Position numbers and translations under genes: made by a program
The notes under the pieces: model-generated
The model's input: the letters and a program-made list of their open reading frames with translations, nothing else
Database searches by the model: none
What the model was told of the DNA's origin: nothing
Part shown: in pieces, positions 8,536-16,613 of the stretch
Layout of the letters: every line of letters starts with the position of its first letter
How positions within the stretch are numbered: position 1 is the first letter of the stretch
Origin: Achromobacter xylosoxidans
GTDB lineage: Bacteria; Pseudomonadota; Gammaproteobacteria; Burkholderiales; Burkholderiaceae_B
DNA length: 64,000 nt
Reading direction: 5' to 3'
NCBI RefSeq assembly: GCF_002192695.1
Contig: NZ_MTLG01000074.1
Span: forward strand, 95,358-159,357

Positions 8536-9831
8536 TTACACCTGCGCCAGCGCCTGATCCAGATCCGCCAGCAGATCGTCGATGTGCTCGATGCCGATGG
8601 ACAGGCGCACGGTTTCCTCGCGCACGCCCGCCTTCTGCAGCTCTTCGGGATTGAGCTGGCGGTGCGTGGTGGACGCGGGGTGCGTGGCCAGCGACTTGGA
8701 GTCGCCGATATTGACCAGCCGGGTGAACAGCTGCAGCGCGTCCTGGAAGCGCGCGCCGGCCTCCCGGCCGCCCTTCACGCCGAAGGTGAAGAGTCCCGGC
8801 GCCTTGCCGCCCAGGTACTTCTGCGCCAGCGCATGGTCGGGATGATCCGGCAGGCCGGCGTAATTGACCCACTCGACCTTCGGGTGTTCGCGCAGGTACT
8901 TGGCGATCTTGACGGTGTTCTCGACGATGCGGTCCACGCGCAGCGCCAGGGTCTCGATGCCTTGCAGGATCTGGAAGGAGTTGAACGGCGAAATCGCCGC
9001 GCCGGTATTGCGCAGCGGCACCACGCGGGCGCGGCCGATGTAGGCGGCCGGACCGAAGGCTTCGGTGTAGACCACGCCGTGATAGCTGACGTCCGGCGTA
9101 TTCAGGCGCTTGAAGCGTTCCTTGTGCTCAGCCCAGGGGAACTTGCCCGAGTCGATGATGGCGCCGCCCAGGCTGGTGCCGTGGCCGCCCAGGTACTTGG
9201 TCAGCGACTGCACCACGATGTCGGCGCCGTGCTCGATGGGACGCAGCAGGTAAGGCGACGGCACGGTGTTGTCGACGATCAGCGGCAGGCCGTGGCGATG
9301 CGCCAGCTCGGCCAGCGCAGCGATGTCGGTGATGTTGCCCAGCGGATTGCCCACGGATTCCGCGAAGATGGCCTTGGTGCGGTCATCGATCTGGGCCTCG
9401 AAGGCGGCCAGGTCGGAAGGATTGGCGAAACGCGTGGTGATGCCGTATTGCGGCAGCGTGTGCGCGAACAGGTTGTAGGTGCCGCCGTACAGCGTGCTGG
9501 ACGACACGATGTTGTCGCCCGCTTCGGCAATGGTCAGGATGGCGTAGGTCACCGCGGCCTGGCCCGAAGCCAGCGCCAGCGCGGCGATGCCGCCCTCCAG
9601 GGCCGCCACGCGCTGCTCCAGCACGTCGGTGGTCGGGTTCATGATGCGGGTGTAGATGTTGCCCGGCACCTTGAGATCGAACAGGTCGGCGCCATGCTGC
9701 GTGTCGTCGAACGCGTAGGCCACGGTCTGGTAGATGGGCACGGCCACGGCGCGCGTGGTCGGATCGGGGCGATAGCCGCCATGCACGGCCACGGTTTCAA
9801 GCCGCCACTGGGGCTTCTTCGCTTCGGTCAT
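8536..9831 (-). CDS. metY: O-acetylhomoserine sulfhydrylase (aminocarboxypropyltransferase)
   Basis: A 431-residue Cys/Met-metabolism PLP enzyme. It makes homocysteine from O-acetylhomoserine and sulfide in the cytoplasm (direct sulfhydrylation for methionine synthesis). The N-terminal 'WRLETVAVHGGYRPDPTTRAVAVPIYQTVAY' and 'YTRIMNPTTDVLEQRVAALEGG' are typical of MetY. The PLP lysine lies in 'VVQSLTKYLGGHGTSLGG' near residue 212, and the C-terminal 'GDSKSLATHPASTTHRQL' is the substrate-binding signature. Length fits MetY (about 430) better than MetB/MetC (about 390). An AGGAGAT ribosome-binding site precedes the ATG. The overlap-free 3-base gap to the hydrolase suggests one transcript. Confidence 0.92.
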   Translation of the reverse strand: MTEAKKPQWRLETVAVHGGYRPDPTTRAVAVPIYQTVAYAFDDTQHGADLFDLKVPGNIYTRIMNPTTDVLEQRVAALEGGIAALALASGQAAVTYAILTIAEAGDNIVSSSTLYGGTYNLFAHTLPQYGITTRFANPSDLAAFEAQIDDRTKAIFAESVGNPLGNITDIAALAELAHRHGLPLIVDNTVPSPYLLRPIEHGADIVVQSLTKYLGGHGTSLGGAIIDSGKFPWAEHKERFKRLNTPDVSYHGVVYTEAFGPAAYIGRARVVPLRNTGAAISPFNSFQILQGIETLALRVDRIVENTVKIAKYLREHPKVEWVNYAGLPDHPDHALAQKYLGGKAPGLFTFGVKGGREAGARFQDALQLFTRLVNIGDSKSLATHPASTTHRQLNPEELQKAGVREETVRLSIGIEHIDDLLADLDQALAQV

Positions 9832-9868
9832 CAGTATCTCCTGAAGGGTTGCTTATCAATGATTCTTC

Positions 9869-11008
9869 TCAGACGGGCAGCGTCCGCGCCGCGCGCAGGA
9901 TGCGTTCCACGTCCGCATGATTGTTATAGGCGCCGACGGACAAACGCACGTAACCATACTCCACTATGCTGGCCACGATCCCCGATTGTGTCAGATGCGC
10001 CAGCGCGGCGGCGGGATCCGGCACGCGCAGCGCCGTTGTCGTACTGCGGAATTCGGGACCGGCCGGCGACACCACCCGCAGGCCCAGGCCGCGCAGGCCC
10101 GTGCCCAGCGCTTCCGAAAGCTCCAGCACCCAGGGCTCGATACGCTCCGGCCGCGCGCCTTCGATCAGGTCCAGCGCGGCGGCCCAGCCCGCGATGCCCG
10201 GATAGTTGAGGTTGCCCGATTCGAGCCTGCGGGCGTCAGCAGCATCGGCTATGCCCAGCTGCCATTGCAGTCCGGACTTGTCCAGCGTGTTGACGCCCGA
10301 AGGTCCGATGTACAGCGGATCCAGGGCGTCCAGCAGCCTGGGCGATACATGCAGCAGACCCACGCCCAGCGGTCCGAGCATGCCCTTGTGCGCGCCGCAA
10401 GCAAAGGCATCCACGCCCCATTCATCCACGGCGGCGCGCAGCAGCCCCGCGCCCTGAATGCCGTCGACGACCAGCCAGATGCCGCGTTCGGCGCAGCGCC
10501 GGCCCAGTTCGGCGATATCGGTGCGCAGGCCGGTGCCGTACTGCACCCAGGACACCGCGATCAGCCGCGTGCGCGCATCCACATGCTGCCAAAGCTCATC
10601 CACCGTGTAGCGATGCGAATTCGCCCGCGCCACGCGCACCTGCACGCCGCGGCGCCGCAGGTTCAGCCAGGGCAAGGCATTGGTGGGATGTTCCTGGTCG
10701 TCCACCACCAGGTTGTCGCCTTCCTGCCAGGCCAGCCCCTGCGCAACGATGTTCAGCCCTTCGGTCGTGTTCTTGGTGTAGGCCAGGCGCTTGGCGTCGC
10801 CGCCGATCAGGCGGGCCAGCCGCAAGCGCAACGCATCGGCATCGCGCAGCCATTGGGGCTTGTCGCTGCGCGCGTGGGTAATGCCATCGAAGAATGCGCC
10901 GACCGCCTCGGCCACCTTGGGCGCCAGCGGGCTGGTATAGGCAATGTTGGCGTAGGCCTGGTCTTGCGTGATCGGAAACAACTGCCTGAATTCGTCCTGC
11001 CAGCTCAT
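9869..11008 (-). CDS. Class-V PLP-dependent aminotransferase-fold enzyme
   Basis: A 379-residue fold-type I PLP enzyme of the class-V group (cysteine desulfurase, isopenicillin-N epimerase and selenocysteine-lyase relatives). Visible features: 'RLAYTKNTTEGLNIVAQGLAW' (cofactor phosphate region, about residue 72-92), 'LIAVSWVQYGTGLRTDI', the Asp of 'WLVVDGIQGAG', and the PLP lysine in 'FACGAHKGMLGPLGVGLLHV' near residue 210. The start at 11008 is chosen over an in-frame ATG at 11026 because it has an ACGGAG site nine bases upstream and the longer start has none. The frame stays open much further upstream, but this is GC-driven. Its divergence from an amino-acid ABC binding protein suggests an amino-acid substrate; the reaction is not assigned. 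Confidence 0.85.
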   Translation of the reverse strand: MSWQDEFRQLFPITQDQAYANIAYTSPLAPKVAEAVGAFFDGITHARSDKPQWLRDADALRLRLARLIGGDAKRLAYTKNTTEGLNIVAQGLAWQEGDNLVVDDQEHPTNALPWLNLRRRGVQVRVARANSHRYTVDELWQHVDARTRLIAVSWVQYGTGLRTDIAELGRRCAERGIWLVVDGIQGAGLLRAAVDEWGVDAFACGAHKGMLGPLGVGLLHVSPRLLDALDPLYIGPSGVNTLDKSGLQWQLGIADAADARRLESGNLNYPGIAGWAAALDLIEGARPERIEPWVLELSEALGTGLRGLGLRVVSPAGPEFRSTTTALRVPDPAAALAHLTQSGIVASIVEYGYVRLSVGAYNNHADVERILRAARTLPV

Positions 11009-11042
11009 GCGCCACCGCTCCGTCATTTCAACTTGGTATGCG

Positions 11043-11142
11043 GGAATTCTAGGTATATGACGCGAATTTGAGTAAGGCTTAGTTTTTATATCCATATGAC
11101 CATATAGTCGCTCGCGCCACGCCGTCGCACCCATAGAATTCC
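11043..11142. promoter_or_regulatory. Divergent promoter region bounded by a 9-bp inverted repeat
   Basis: The unusually AT-rich gap between the aminotransferase and the ABC binding protein contains GGAATTCTA (11043-11051) and its exact reverse complement TAGAATTCC (11134-11142), 82 bases apart. Between them is an AT-rich stretch with TATATGAC/CATATGACCATATAG-like repeats, where both promoters probably lie. Two half-operators for a looping regulator are possible; no regulator gene is adjacent. Confidence 0.45.
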
Positions 11143-11176
11143 TGCCTTTCCAGACGGCATCGAATAAAGGAACGGC

Positions 11177-12199
11177 ATGCGTTTGACTCAACAACTGAAG
11201 ATCGCGGGCATCGCCGCCATGCTGGCGCTGGCCGGTGCGGCTCATGCAGGCACGGTCGATACCATCAAGAAACGCGGCGAGCTGGTCTGCGGCGTGAGCC
11301 AGGGATCCGCGGGCTTGTCCATCGCCGACAAGCAAGGCCGTTGGACCGGCCTGGACGCGGACCTCTGCCGCGCACTGGCCGCGGCGGTGCTCGGCGATCC
11401 GGAAAAGACGCGCTTCGTGCCGCTGAGTTCGCAGCAGCGTTTTCCCGCGCTGCAGTCGGGCGAGATCGACGTGCTGAACCGCAACACCACCATTACCTCC
11501 AGCCGCGACGCCGGCCTGGGCATTGCCTCCGCCGGCATCGTGTTCTATGACGGCCAGGGCTTTCTGGTACCGCGCAAGCTGGGCGTCAAGAGCGCGGCCG
11601 AGCTCGACGGCGCGCAGGTCTGCGTGCAGCCTGGCACGGTCAACGAGCAGAATCTGGTCGACTACTTCAAGAAGCACAAGCTCAGCTATCGTCCGGTCGT
11701 CATCGAGAATCTGGTCGAACTCGAGCAAGCCTTCTACGCGGGGCGCTGCGACGTCTACCTGTCGGACGCGTCCACCCTGGCCGCCAGCCGCGCAGCGCGC
11801 GCCAGCCAGCCCGACGACTTCGTCATCCTGCCTGAACGCATCAACAAGTCGCCGCTGGGCCCCTTCGTGCGGCAGGACGACGCCAACTGGGCGGCCATCG
11901 TGCGCTGGACCATCAACGCGCTGGTGGCGGCCGAGGAACTCGGCATCACCGCGCAGAACGCCGACAGCCAGACGCAAAGCAGCGACGCCCAGGTGCGCCG
12001 CCTGCTGGGCGTGGACCCCGGCATAGGCAAGAGCTTCGGCCTGGACGAAGGCTGGGCCCGCAACGCCATCAAGGCCGTGGGCAACTATGGCGAAGTCTGG
12101 AACCGCAATCTGGGCGCCGCGACGCCGCTGAAGCTGGAGCGCGGCCTGAACGCGCAGTGGAACCAGGGCGGGCTGCTGTACTCGCCGCCGTTCCAGTGA
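11177..12199 (+). CDS. Amino-acid ABC transporter periplasmic binding protein (AapJ/BztA-like)
   Basis: A 340-residue binding protein of the general L-amino-acid (AapJ/BztA) family. The signal peptide is about residues 1-24 (cleavage after AHA). The mature start 'GTVDTIKKRGELVCGVSQGSAGLSIADKQGRWTGLDADLCRALAAAVLGD' and 'VPLSSQQRFPALQSGEIDVLNRNTTITSSRD' are highly characteristic. The two mature cysteines (near residues 37 and 73) and a later pair fit the disulfide pattern of the family. A terminator-like hairpin follows the stop, and then the permease gene, an arrangement that usually gives more binding protein than permease. AAGGA six or so bases before the ATG supports the start. Exact amino-acid preference is unknown. 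Confidence 0.92.
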   Translation: MRLTQQLKIAGIAAMLALAGAAHAGTVDTIKKRGELVCGVSQGSAGLSIADKQGRWTGLDADLCRALAAAVLGDPEKTRFVPLSSQQRFPALQSGEIDVLNRNTTITSSRDAGLGIASAGIVFYDGQGFLVPRKLGVKSAAELDGAQVCVQPGTVNEQNLVDYFKKHKLSYRPVVIENLVELEQAFYAGRCDVYLSDASTLAASRAARASQPDDFVILPERINKSPLGPFVRQDDANWAAIVRWTINALVAAEELGITAQNADSQTQSSDAQVRRLLGVDPGIGKSFGLDEGWARNAIKAVGNYGEVWNRNLGAATPLKLERGLNAQWNQGGLLYSPPFQ

Positions 12200-12221
12200 C
12201 ACTGGCAGCATGAGCGCCACG

Positions 12222-12246
12222 GGCGGGCCCTGAGCCCGCCTTTCTT
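12222..12246 (+). terminator. Intrinsic terminator/attenuator between binding protein and permease
   Basis: A perfect 7-bp stem GGCGGGC / GCCCGCC with a 5-base loop is followed directly by TTTCTT. It lies 22 bases after the binding-protein stop and 25 bases before the permease ATG, so it would terminate part of the transcription and lower permease output. Confidence 0.7.
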
Positions 12247-12270
12247 GCATTTGCCCCCTCCTTCTCCACC

Positions 12271-14424
12271 ATGGCTGCGACCACTCTCCCCTTTCCCTCC
12301 ACCGGCCGGTGGCGGCGCTGGCTGCCTGCGCTGGCGTGGACGCTCGCGCTTGGCGGCTTGGCTGCCATCCTGCTCTGGCACATCGAATCGGTGCAGACCG
12401 CGCGCGGCATCCAGGGCGGCTTCGGCTTCCTGTTCCAGCCCGCGGGCTTCCGCATTTCGGAAAGCCTGCTGGACATCACGCCGGAAGATCCCTATTGGAT
12501 GTCGATAGCAGCCGGCCTGGTCAACACCTTGACCGTCGCCGCCGTGGCGATCCCGCTGGCTACGGTGCTGGGGCTGGGACTGGGTCTGTTGTGCCTGTCG
12601 CGCAACCCCTGGTCCGCGCGTTGCGCCGCCGCCATCATCGCGCCCTTGCGCAATACCCCAGTCCTGCTGCAACTGTTCGTCTGGTACGGGCTGCTGCTGC
12701 GCCTGCCCGACCTGCGCCAGGCTTGGTCGCCGCTGCCGCACCTGCTGCTGTCCAATCGCGGATTGGCCTTGCCAGCGGTGCACGGCTGGCTGCCCTACGC
12801 GGCCGCGGCGGCCGCCGCGCTGGCGCTGGGCGGGTTCGCCCGCCGCCGCTGGGGCAATCCTGCCCTGTATGCCGCGCTGGCCGGCGCGCTGCTGGCATGG
12901 ATCCTGTTGCCGCCCATGCGCATCGACCTGCCGGTCAGGCGCGGCCTGGGCCTGCAGGGCGGCTGGCAGCCCAGCATCGAATTCGCGGCACTGACGATAG
13001 GCCTGGTGGTGTTCCATGCCGCCTATATCGCCGACATCGCACGCGCGGCGGTGCGCGCCGTGCCGCTCGGATTGGTGGAGGCCGGCCAGGCGCTGGGCTT
13101 GAAGCCTCGCAGCGTATTGCGGCTGGTGATCGCACCCTATGCCGCCCGCGTGGCCCTGCCGCCTTATGCCAACCAGTGCCTGGCGCTGGTGAAGAACAGC
13201 ACCCTGGCAATCGCCATCGGCTATCAGGAATTGATGGCGGTGATCAACACCGCCATCACCCAGACCGGCTTGGCGCTTGAAGGCATCGCGCTGGCCGTCA
13301 TGGTCTATCTGGGCCTGGCGCTGGCGCTGGGCGGCGGATTATCCGCCTGGAACGCGCGCAATACCCGCCACGGCCCTGGCGACACGCATGGCGCGCGCCT
13401 GGGCGAACGGCCTTCCTGGAACGCTGCCGGCGAACGCAGCGGCTGGCTGCCATCGGCCGCGCTGGCCGCCGTCCTGGGTCTGATTCTATGGCGCCTGTTG
13501 GAATGGGCGCTGCTCGGCGCGGTATGGCGCGGCGATCCCGCAGCCTGCGCAGCCGCCGCCGGCGCATGCTGGGCCGCCGTGGGCGAGAACCTGCCTTTGC
13601 TGTTCTTCGGCACCATGGCCCAGGTCGACCGGGCGCCGGCGCTGGCCGCCTGCGCAGCCCTGCTTGCCGGGGTTGCGCTGGCGCTGACTCCCTCGCGCAT
13701 CCGCCCCACAACACGCGCGGCGCTGTTCGCCGTCCTGCTGGGCGCGGCCATCAGCGCACTGTCCGGCTGGCCTTGGGGCGGCGCCGCCATCGGTCCGCAA
13801 CGCTGGGGCGGGCTGCTCGTCACGTTGATCCTGGCCATCTCCGCCCTGCTGGCGGCGGTGCCGCTGGCTTTCGCGCTTGCGTTATTGCGCCGCAGCCATA
13901 ACCGCAGCGCCTCGCTGGCCGCCGCCGGCCTGATCGAAGCCGTGCGCGGCGTGCCGCTGGTGACACAGCTGCTGTTCGCGTCCTTCGTGCTGCCCATGCT
14001 GCTGGGCGGCGGCGTGTCCAAGTTCGCCATGGCGCTGGCCGCGCTGACGCTGCACACCGCCTGCCTGCTGGCGGAGGTGCTGCGCGGCGCGCTGCAAGCC
14101 ATACCGCCCGGCCAGATGATGGCCGCGCGCGCGCTGGGCATGCCCGCAGCCATGGCCTATGGTTCGGTGATCTGGCCGCAGGCCCGCCGCATTGCCGCGC
14201 CTGCCGCATTGGGCGTATTTGTAGGCGCGGTCAAGGACACCTCGCTGGTCAGCATCATCGGCGTGTTCGACGTGCTGGGCGCGGCAAAGGCGGTGGTCGC
14301 CGGCACCGATTGGCGGCCATACCACGTCGAGGTCTACCTGGCCGTGGCCGCCCTGTACTTCGCGGCCAGCGTGGCGCTATCGCGCGTGGCCCGCGCCATG
14401 GAGGGCAAGAGCGGCCGCGCTTGA
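12271..14424 (+). CDS. Fused two-domain amino-acid ABC transporter permease (AapQ-AapM type)
   Basis: A 717-residue inner-membrane protein that carries two ABC permease domains normally made as separate proteins. The first half (about 1-370) resembles AapQ/BztB: 'LWHIESVQTARGIQGGFGFLFQPAGFRISESLLDITPEDPYW', an inserted central segment, then an EAA loop 'GLVEAGQALGLKPRSVLRLVIAPYAARVALPPYANQCLALVKNSTLAIAIGYQEL' near residue 270. The second half (about 390-717) resembles AapM/BztC, with 'EAVRGVPLVTQLLFASFVLPM' and a second EAA loop 'GQMMAARALGMPAAMAYGSVIWPQARRIAAPAALGVFVGAVKDTSLVSIIG'. No frameshift is visible across the join. No ATPase gene is in the neighbourhood, so an AapP-like ATPase must come from elsewhere. 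The start has no strong ribosome-binding site. Confidence 0.88.
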   Translation: MAATTLPFPSTGRWRRWLPALAWTLALGGLAAILLWHIESVQTARGIQGGFGFLFQPAGFRISESLLDITPEDPYWMSIAAGLVNTLTVAAVAIPLATVLGLGLGLLCLSRNPWSARCAAAIIAPLRNTPVLLQLFVWYGLLLRLPDLRQAWSPLPHLLLSNRGLALPAVHGWLPYAAAAAAALALGGFARRRWGNPALYAALAGALLAWILLPPMRIDLPVRRGLGLQGGWQPSIEFAALTIGLVVFHAAYIADIARAAVRAVPLGLVEAGQALGLKPRSVLRLVIAPYAARVALPPYANQCLALVKNSTLAIAIGYQELMAVINTAITQTGLALEGIALAVMVYLGLALALGGGLSAWNARNTRHGPGDTHGARLGERPSWNAAGERSGWLPSAALAAVLGLILWRLLEWALLGAVWRGDPAACAAAAGACWAAVGENLPLLFFGTMAQVDRAPALAACAALLAGVALALTPSRIRPTTRAALFAVLLGAAISALSGWPWGGAAIGPQRWGGLLVTLILAISALLAAVPLAFALALLRRSHNRSASLAAAGLIEAVRGVPLVTQLLFASFVLPMLLGGGVSKFAMALAALTLHTACLLAEVLRGALQAIPPGQMMAARALGMPAAMAYGSVIWPQARRIAAPAALGVFVGAVKDTSLVSIIGVFDVLGAAKAVVAGTDWRPYHVEVYLAVAALYFAASVALSRVARAMEGKSGRA

Positions 14425-14458
14425 AGCCGGCATGCCGCCGCAGGCTGCCGGACCCGCC

Positions 14459-15175
14459 TCAGAACCGTTCGTCCATCAGCGCCGGCATCACCAATTCCCG
14501 CACAAACGACGCATCGGACAGATTCAGCAGCGCGCGCGTCATCGCCACCACGTCGTGCACGGGTATCAGGCCGCCCTCTCCCCGCTGGCTGGCTTCGTCG
14601 CGCGGCAGGTCCATGCCGTCTTGCGTGTTCAGGTAGCCCAATTGCAGGCAGGTCACCGCCAGCCTTCGCGCCCTGAAACTCTCGCGCAAGGCGTCGGCGA
14701 TGCCGCGCAGCGCATACTTGGATGCGCCGAAAGTCACTTCGGGGCGGCCGCTGCCGGCCAGTCCCGAGGTGGAGCCGGTCAGGATGACCTGCGGCTTGCG
14801 CGCGCCGAGGACGCGGGGAATCAGCCGTTGCAGCAACAGGATGGTGGCGGTGACATTGATGTCGACCATGCGCGCGATTTCCTTGGGCGAGTCCGCCAGG
14901 AAGTCGTAGTGCTCGCTGAAGGCGTGTTCTTCCCACACGCCCAGGTTGTAGAGAATGGCATCGAGTTCATCCGGCGCCTGCGCGGCGATCTGCTCGACGG
15001 CGGCCTCGGGCCGTGACAGGTCGGCCTCGATCCAGCGCAGTTCGCAGCCAGGCGCTACGGCGACATCCTGCGGCGCGCGGCGGGCCACGCCCACGATCAG
15101 CGCGGCATCCTGGCCCAGTCCCTCCACGAATGCCCTGCCCAGCCCCTTGCTGGCGCCCACCACCATGATCCGCAT
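14459..15175 (-). CDS. SDR family NAD(P)-dependent oxidoreductase
   Basis: A 238-residue short-chain dehydrogenase/reductase. The start at 15175 is set by a perfect GGAGGT seven bases upstream; an in-frame ATG five codons earlier overlaps that site and is rejected. The N-terminal nucleotide motif is 'MVVGASKGLGRAFVEGLG' (GASxGxG, residues about 4-15). 'YNLG' stands at about residue 80 in the place of the usual NNAG. The Ser is in 'VILTGSTSGLAGS', and the catalytic pair is Tyr-x-x-x-Lys-like in 'FGASKYALRGIADAL', where the order is Lys-Tyr rather than the standard Y-x3-K. That makes the active site slightly unusual and the call to a working dehydrogenase less certain. It lies downstream of ubiT behind a strong hairpin, so it is probably a separate unit. 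Confidence 0.8.
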   Translation of the reverse strand: MRIMVVGASKGLGRAFVEGLGQDAALIVGVARRAPQDVAVAPGCELRWIEADLSRPEAAVEQIAAQAPDELDAILYNLGVWEEHAFSEHYDFLADSPKEIARMVDINVTATILLLQRLIPRVLGARKPQVILTGSTSGLAGSGRPEVTFGASKYALRGIADALRESFRARRLAVTCLQLGYLNTQDGMDLPRDEASQRGEGGLIPVHDVVAMTRALLNLSDASFVRELVMPALMDERF

Positions 15176-15266
15176 TGCTGCTACCTCCATCCGATCACGC
15201 CCGGGAAAGCGCCAAGCTCCCCCGCGGCAACGACGCCCGGTATAGCACGATCCCTGGCGAATTCAC

Positions 15267-15296
15267 GCAATGCCCGCAGGCGACGGCGGGCATTGC
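15267..15296 (-). terminator. Strong hairpin after ubiT
   Basis: A perfect 11-bp inverted repeat (GCAATGCCCGC / GCGGGCATTGC, 8-base loop) starts 4 bases beyond the ubiT stop in the direction of transcription. There is no T-tract. It probably ends or stabilises the ubiUVT transcript. Confidence 0.55.
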
Positions 15297-15300
15297 TCGG

Positions 15301-15723
15301 TCAACGCACCGCGCCCTGCAGCCACGCCGGCCGCGGTGCGGCATCCAGCCAGTTCTTCACGATCAACCCGAGCTCCGTATCGCCCGAGATCCGCAGCCGG
15401 CGTTGGAAAAACAAGGTATCGGCGTCCGTTTCCGAGCGCATCAAGGCCAGCAGATCGACCAGCTTCGCGCCCAGCTCCAGTTCGGCGGCAGCGCCGTTCC
15501 ATAGCGGCCGGAAGGCGCCCTGGCGCACCGCGAAGCTGCTGCGCAGGCCCAGGTCCTCGACCGTGATGGCGAAGCTGCGGCCTTCCAGTTCAGGCGGCGG
15601 CGTCAGCCATTTCAGCCGCCGCGCCAGTTCCAGTCCAGCGGTGAAGTGCAGCGAAACGAACGGCGCGGGCAAACGCCGCCCCAGCCTGGCAATCATGCCG
15701 GGTACTTGGATCGCCGCGCTCAT
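15301..15723 (-). CDS. ubiT: Anaerobic ubiquinone synthesis lipid-binding factor UbiT (SCP2 domain)
   Basis: A 140-residue SCP2-domain protein. UbiT binds prenylated ubiquinone precursors and is needed, with UbiU and UbiV, for ubiquinone synthesis without oxygen. The sequence shows an SCP2 core ('LGLRSSFAVRQGAFRPLWNGAAAELELGAKLVDLLALMRSETDADTLFFQRRLRISGDTELGLIVKNWLDA') ending in the usual amphipathic helix. Its ATG overlaps the ubiV stop as ATGA, so the two are translationally coupled, as expected for subunits of one route. It is a bit shorter than E. coli UbiT (174 residues), mostly at the N-terminus. Identification is strengthened by the unmistakable ubiU and ubiV upstream. Confidence 0.9.
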   Translation of the reverse strand: MSAAIQVPGMIARLGRRLPAPFVSLHFTAGLELARRLKWLTPPPELEGRSFAITVEDLGLRSSFAVRQGAFRPLWNGAAAELELGAKLVDLLALMRSETDADTLFFQRRLRISGDTELGLIVKNWLDAAPRPAWLQGAVR

Positions 15724-16613
15724 GCCACGGCCTCCAACAGGTCGATGCCCGGCTTGCCATGGAAGTAGCCGTTGCAGCGGGCCATGCCCGCAGGCGGCTG
15801 CGCCTCTATCGGCGCCAGTCCGCGCCGCATCGCATCCAGCGCGGCGATCGCTTCCAGCGTGCCGGCCGATTGCGGACTCACGCGCAACACCTCCACGCCC
15901 ATGGCCGCCAGCGCCGGCGCCTGCGACAGCAGGTCCAGGCAGGCCCCGGATTGCACCTGGATGCCGTTGATCGCCAGGAAATCGCTAGCTTCCCGCGTGC
16001 GCATGTCCAGCCCGTCCGGATGTTCAATGCAGCGAAAACCGCAGTCGTCCTTCTTCAAGCGGAAATGCCGCGCCGTGAAGCAGCGCGCCGAGAACGCCAG
16101 CGCCATGCGGCCCCAGACCATGACTTCCGCCTCCAGGCCGGCGGGCTTTTCCGCCATCAGGAGAGCCAGCGTCTTGCTGTCCATTTCCAGCGGCGCGACG
16201 AAGCGCGCGGCGCCGCGTCCAGCCAGCCATTCCAGGGTGCCGCCGTGATAGGCGTTGACATGGGGCCCCGCCACGAAGGCACGGCCGTTCAGGTGCCGCA
16301 CCGCGCCCAGCTCGCCGGCTTCGACCATGAAGTCGTCCTGCCCGCAAAGCTTTTTCAGCGCGCTGGCCTCGGCGCCGGTCTCGATCAGCGTGCGGCCCGA
16401 CAGCACCACCGTCTTGCCCGCGGCGCGCAGGTCGCGTGCCAGCTCCATCCAGTCCTCGGCCCGCAGCTCGTGCCTGCGGCTACAGACGGTTTCGCCCACA
16501 TAGATGATGTCGGCGGGGCTGTCGGCCAGCGCGGCGTAGAAATCCAGCGTGTGCTGGCGCGGCCAGTAGTACTGCAGCGGTGCGACCGATATCCGGTAAG
16601 TGCTAGATGTCAT
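15720..16613 (-). CDS. ubiV: Anaerobic ubiquinone hydroxylation subunit UbiV (peptidase U32-like, 4Fe-4S)
   Basis: A 297-residue U32-family protein that forms a heterodimer with UbiU and performs the O2-independent ring hydroxylations of ubiquinone synthesis, using prephenate as oxygen donor (known from E. coli). Four cysteines at 44, 178, 191 and 195 match the spacing of the E. coli UbiV cluster ligands. The context 'FSARCFTARHFRLKKDDCGFRC' is typical. Start: the ATG at 16613 overlaps the ubiU stop as ATGA, and another in-frame ATG lies two codons upstream. The reading frame remains open far upstream through ubiU, but this is antiparallel noise. It ends in an ATGA overlap with ubiT. Confidence 0.93.
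   Translation of the reverse strand: MTSSTYRISVAPLQYYWPRQHTLDFYAALADSPADIIYVGETVCSRRHELRAEDWMELARDLRAAGKTVVLSGRTLIETGAEASALKKLCGQDDFMVEAGELGAVRHLNGRAFVAGPHVNAYHGGTLEWLAGRGAARFVAPLEMDSKTLALLMAEKPAGLEAEVMVWGRMALAFSARCFTARHFRLKKDDCGFRCIEHPDGLDMRTREASDFLAINGIQVQSGACLDLLSQAPALAAMGVEVLRVSPQSAGTLEAIAALDAMRRGLAPIEAQPPAGMARCNGYFHGKPGIDLLEAVA

Noticed and set aside
9832..9868. SAM riboswitch before metY
   Set aside because: The upstream gap is only 37 bases and has no matching structure.
7660..10209. A long plus-strand frame opposite the hydrolase and metY
   Set aside because: Antisense artefact; metY and the hydrolase have catalytic motifs on the minus strand.
11009..12250. N-terminal extension of the class-V aminotransferase frame up to 12250
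   Set aside because: It would run antisense through the ABC binding protein. A good ribosome-binding site and family length set the start at 11008.
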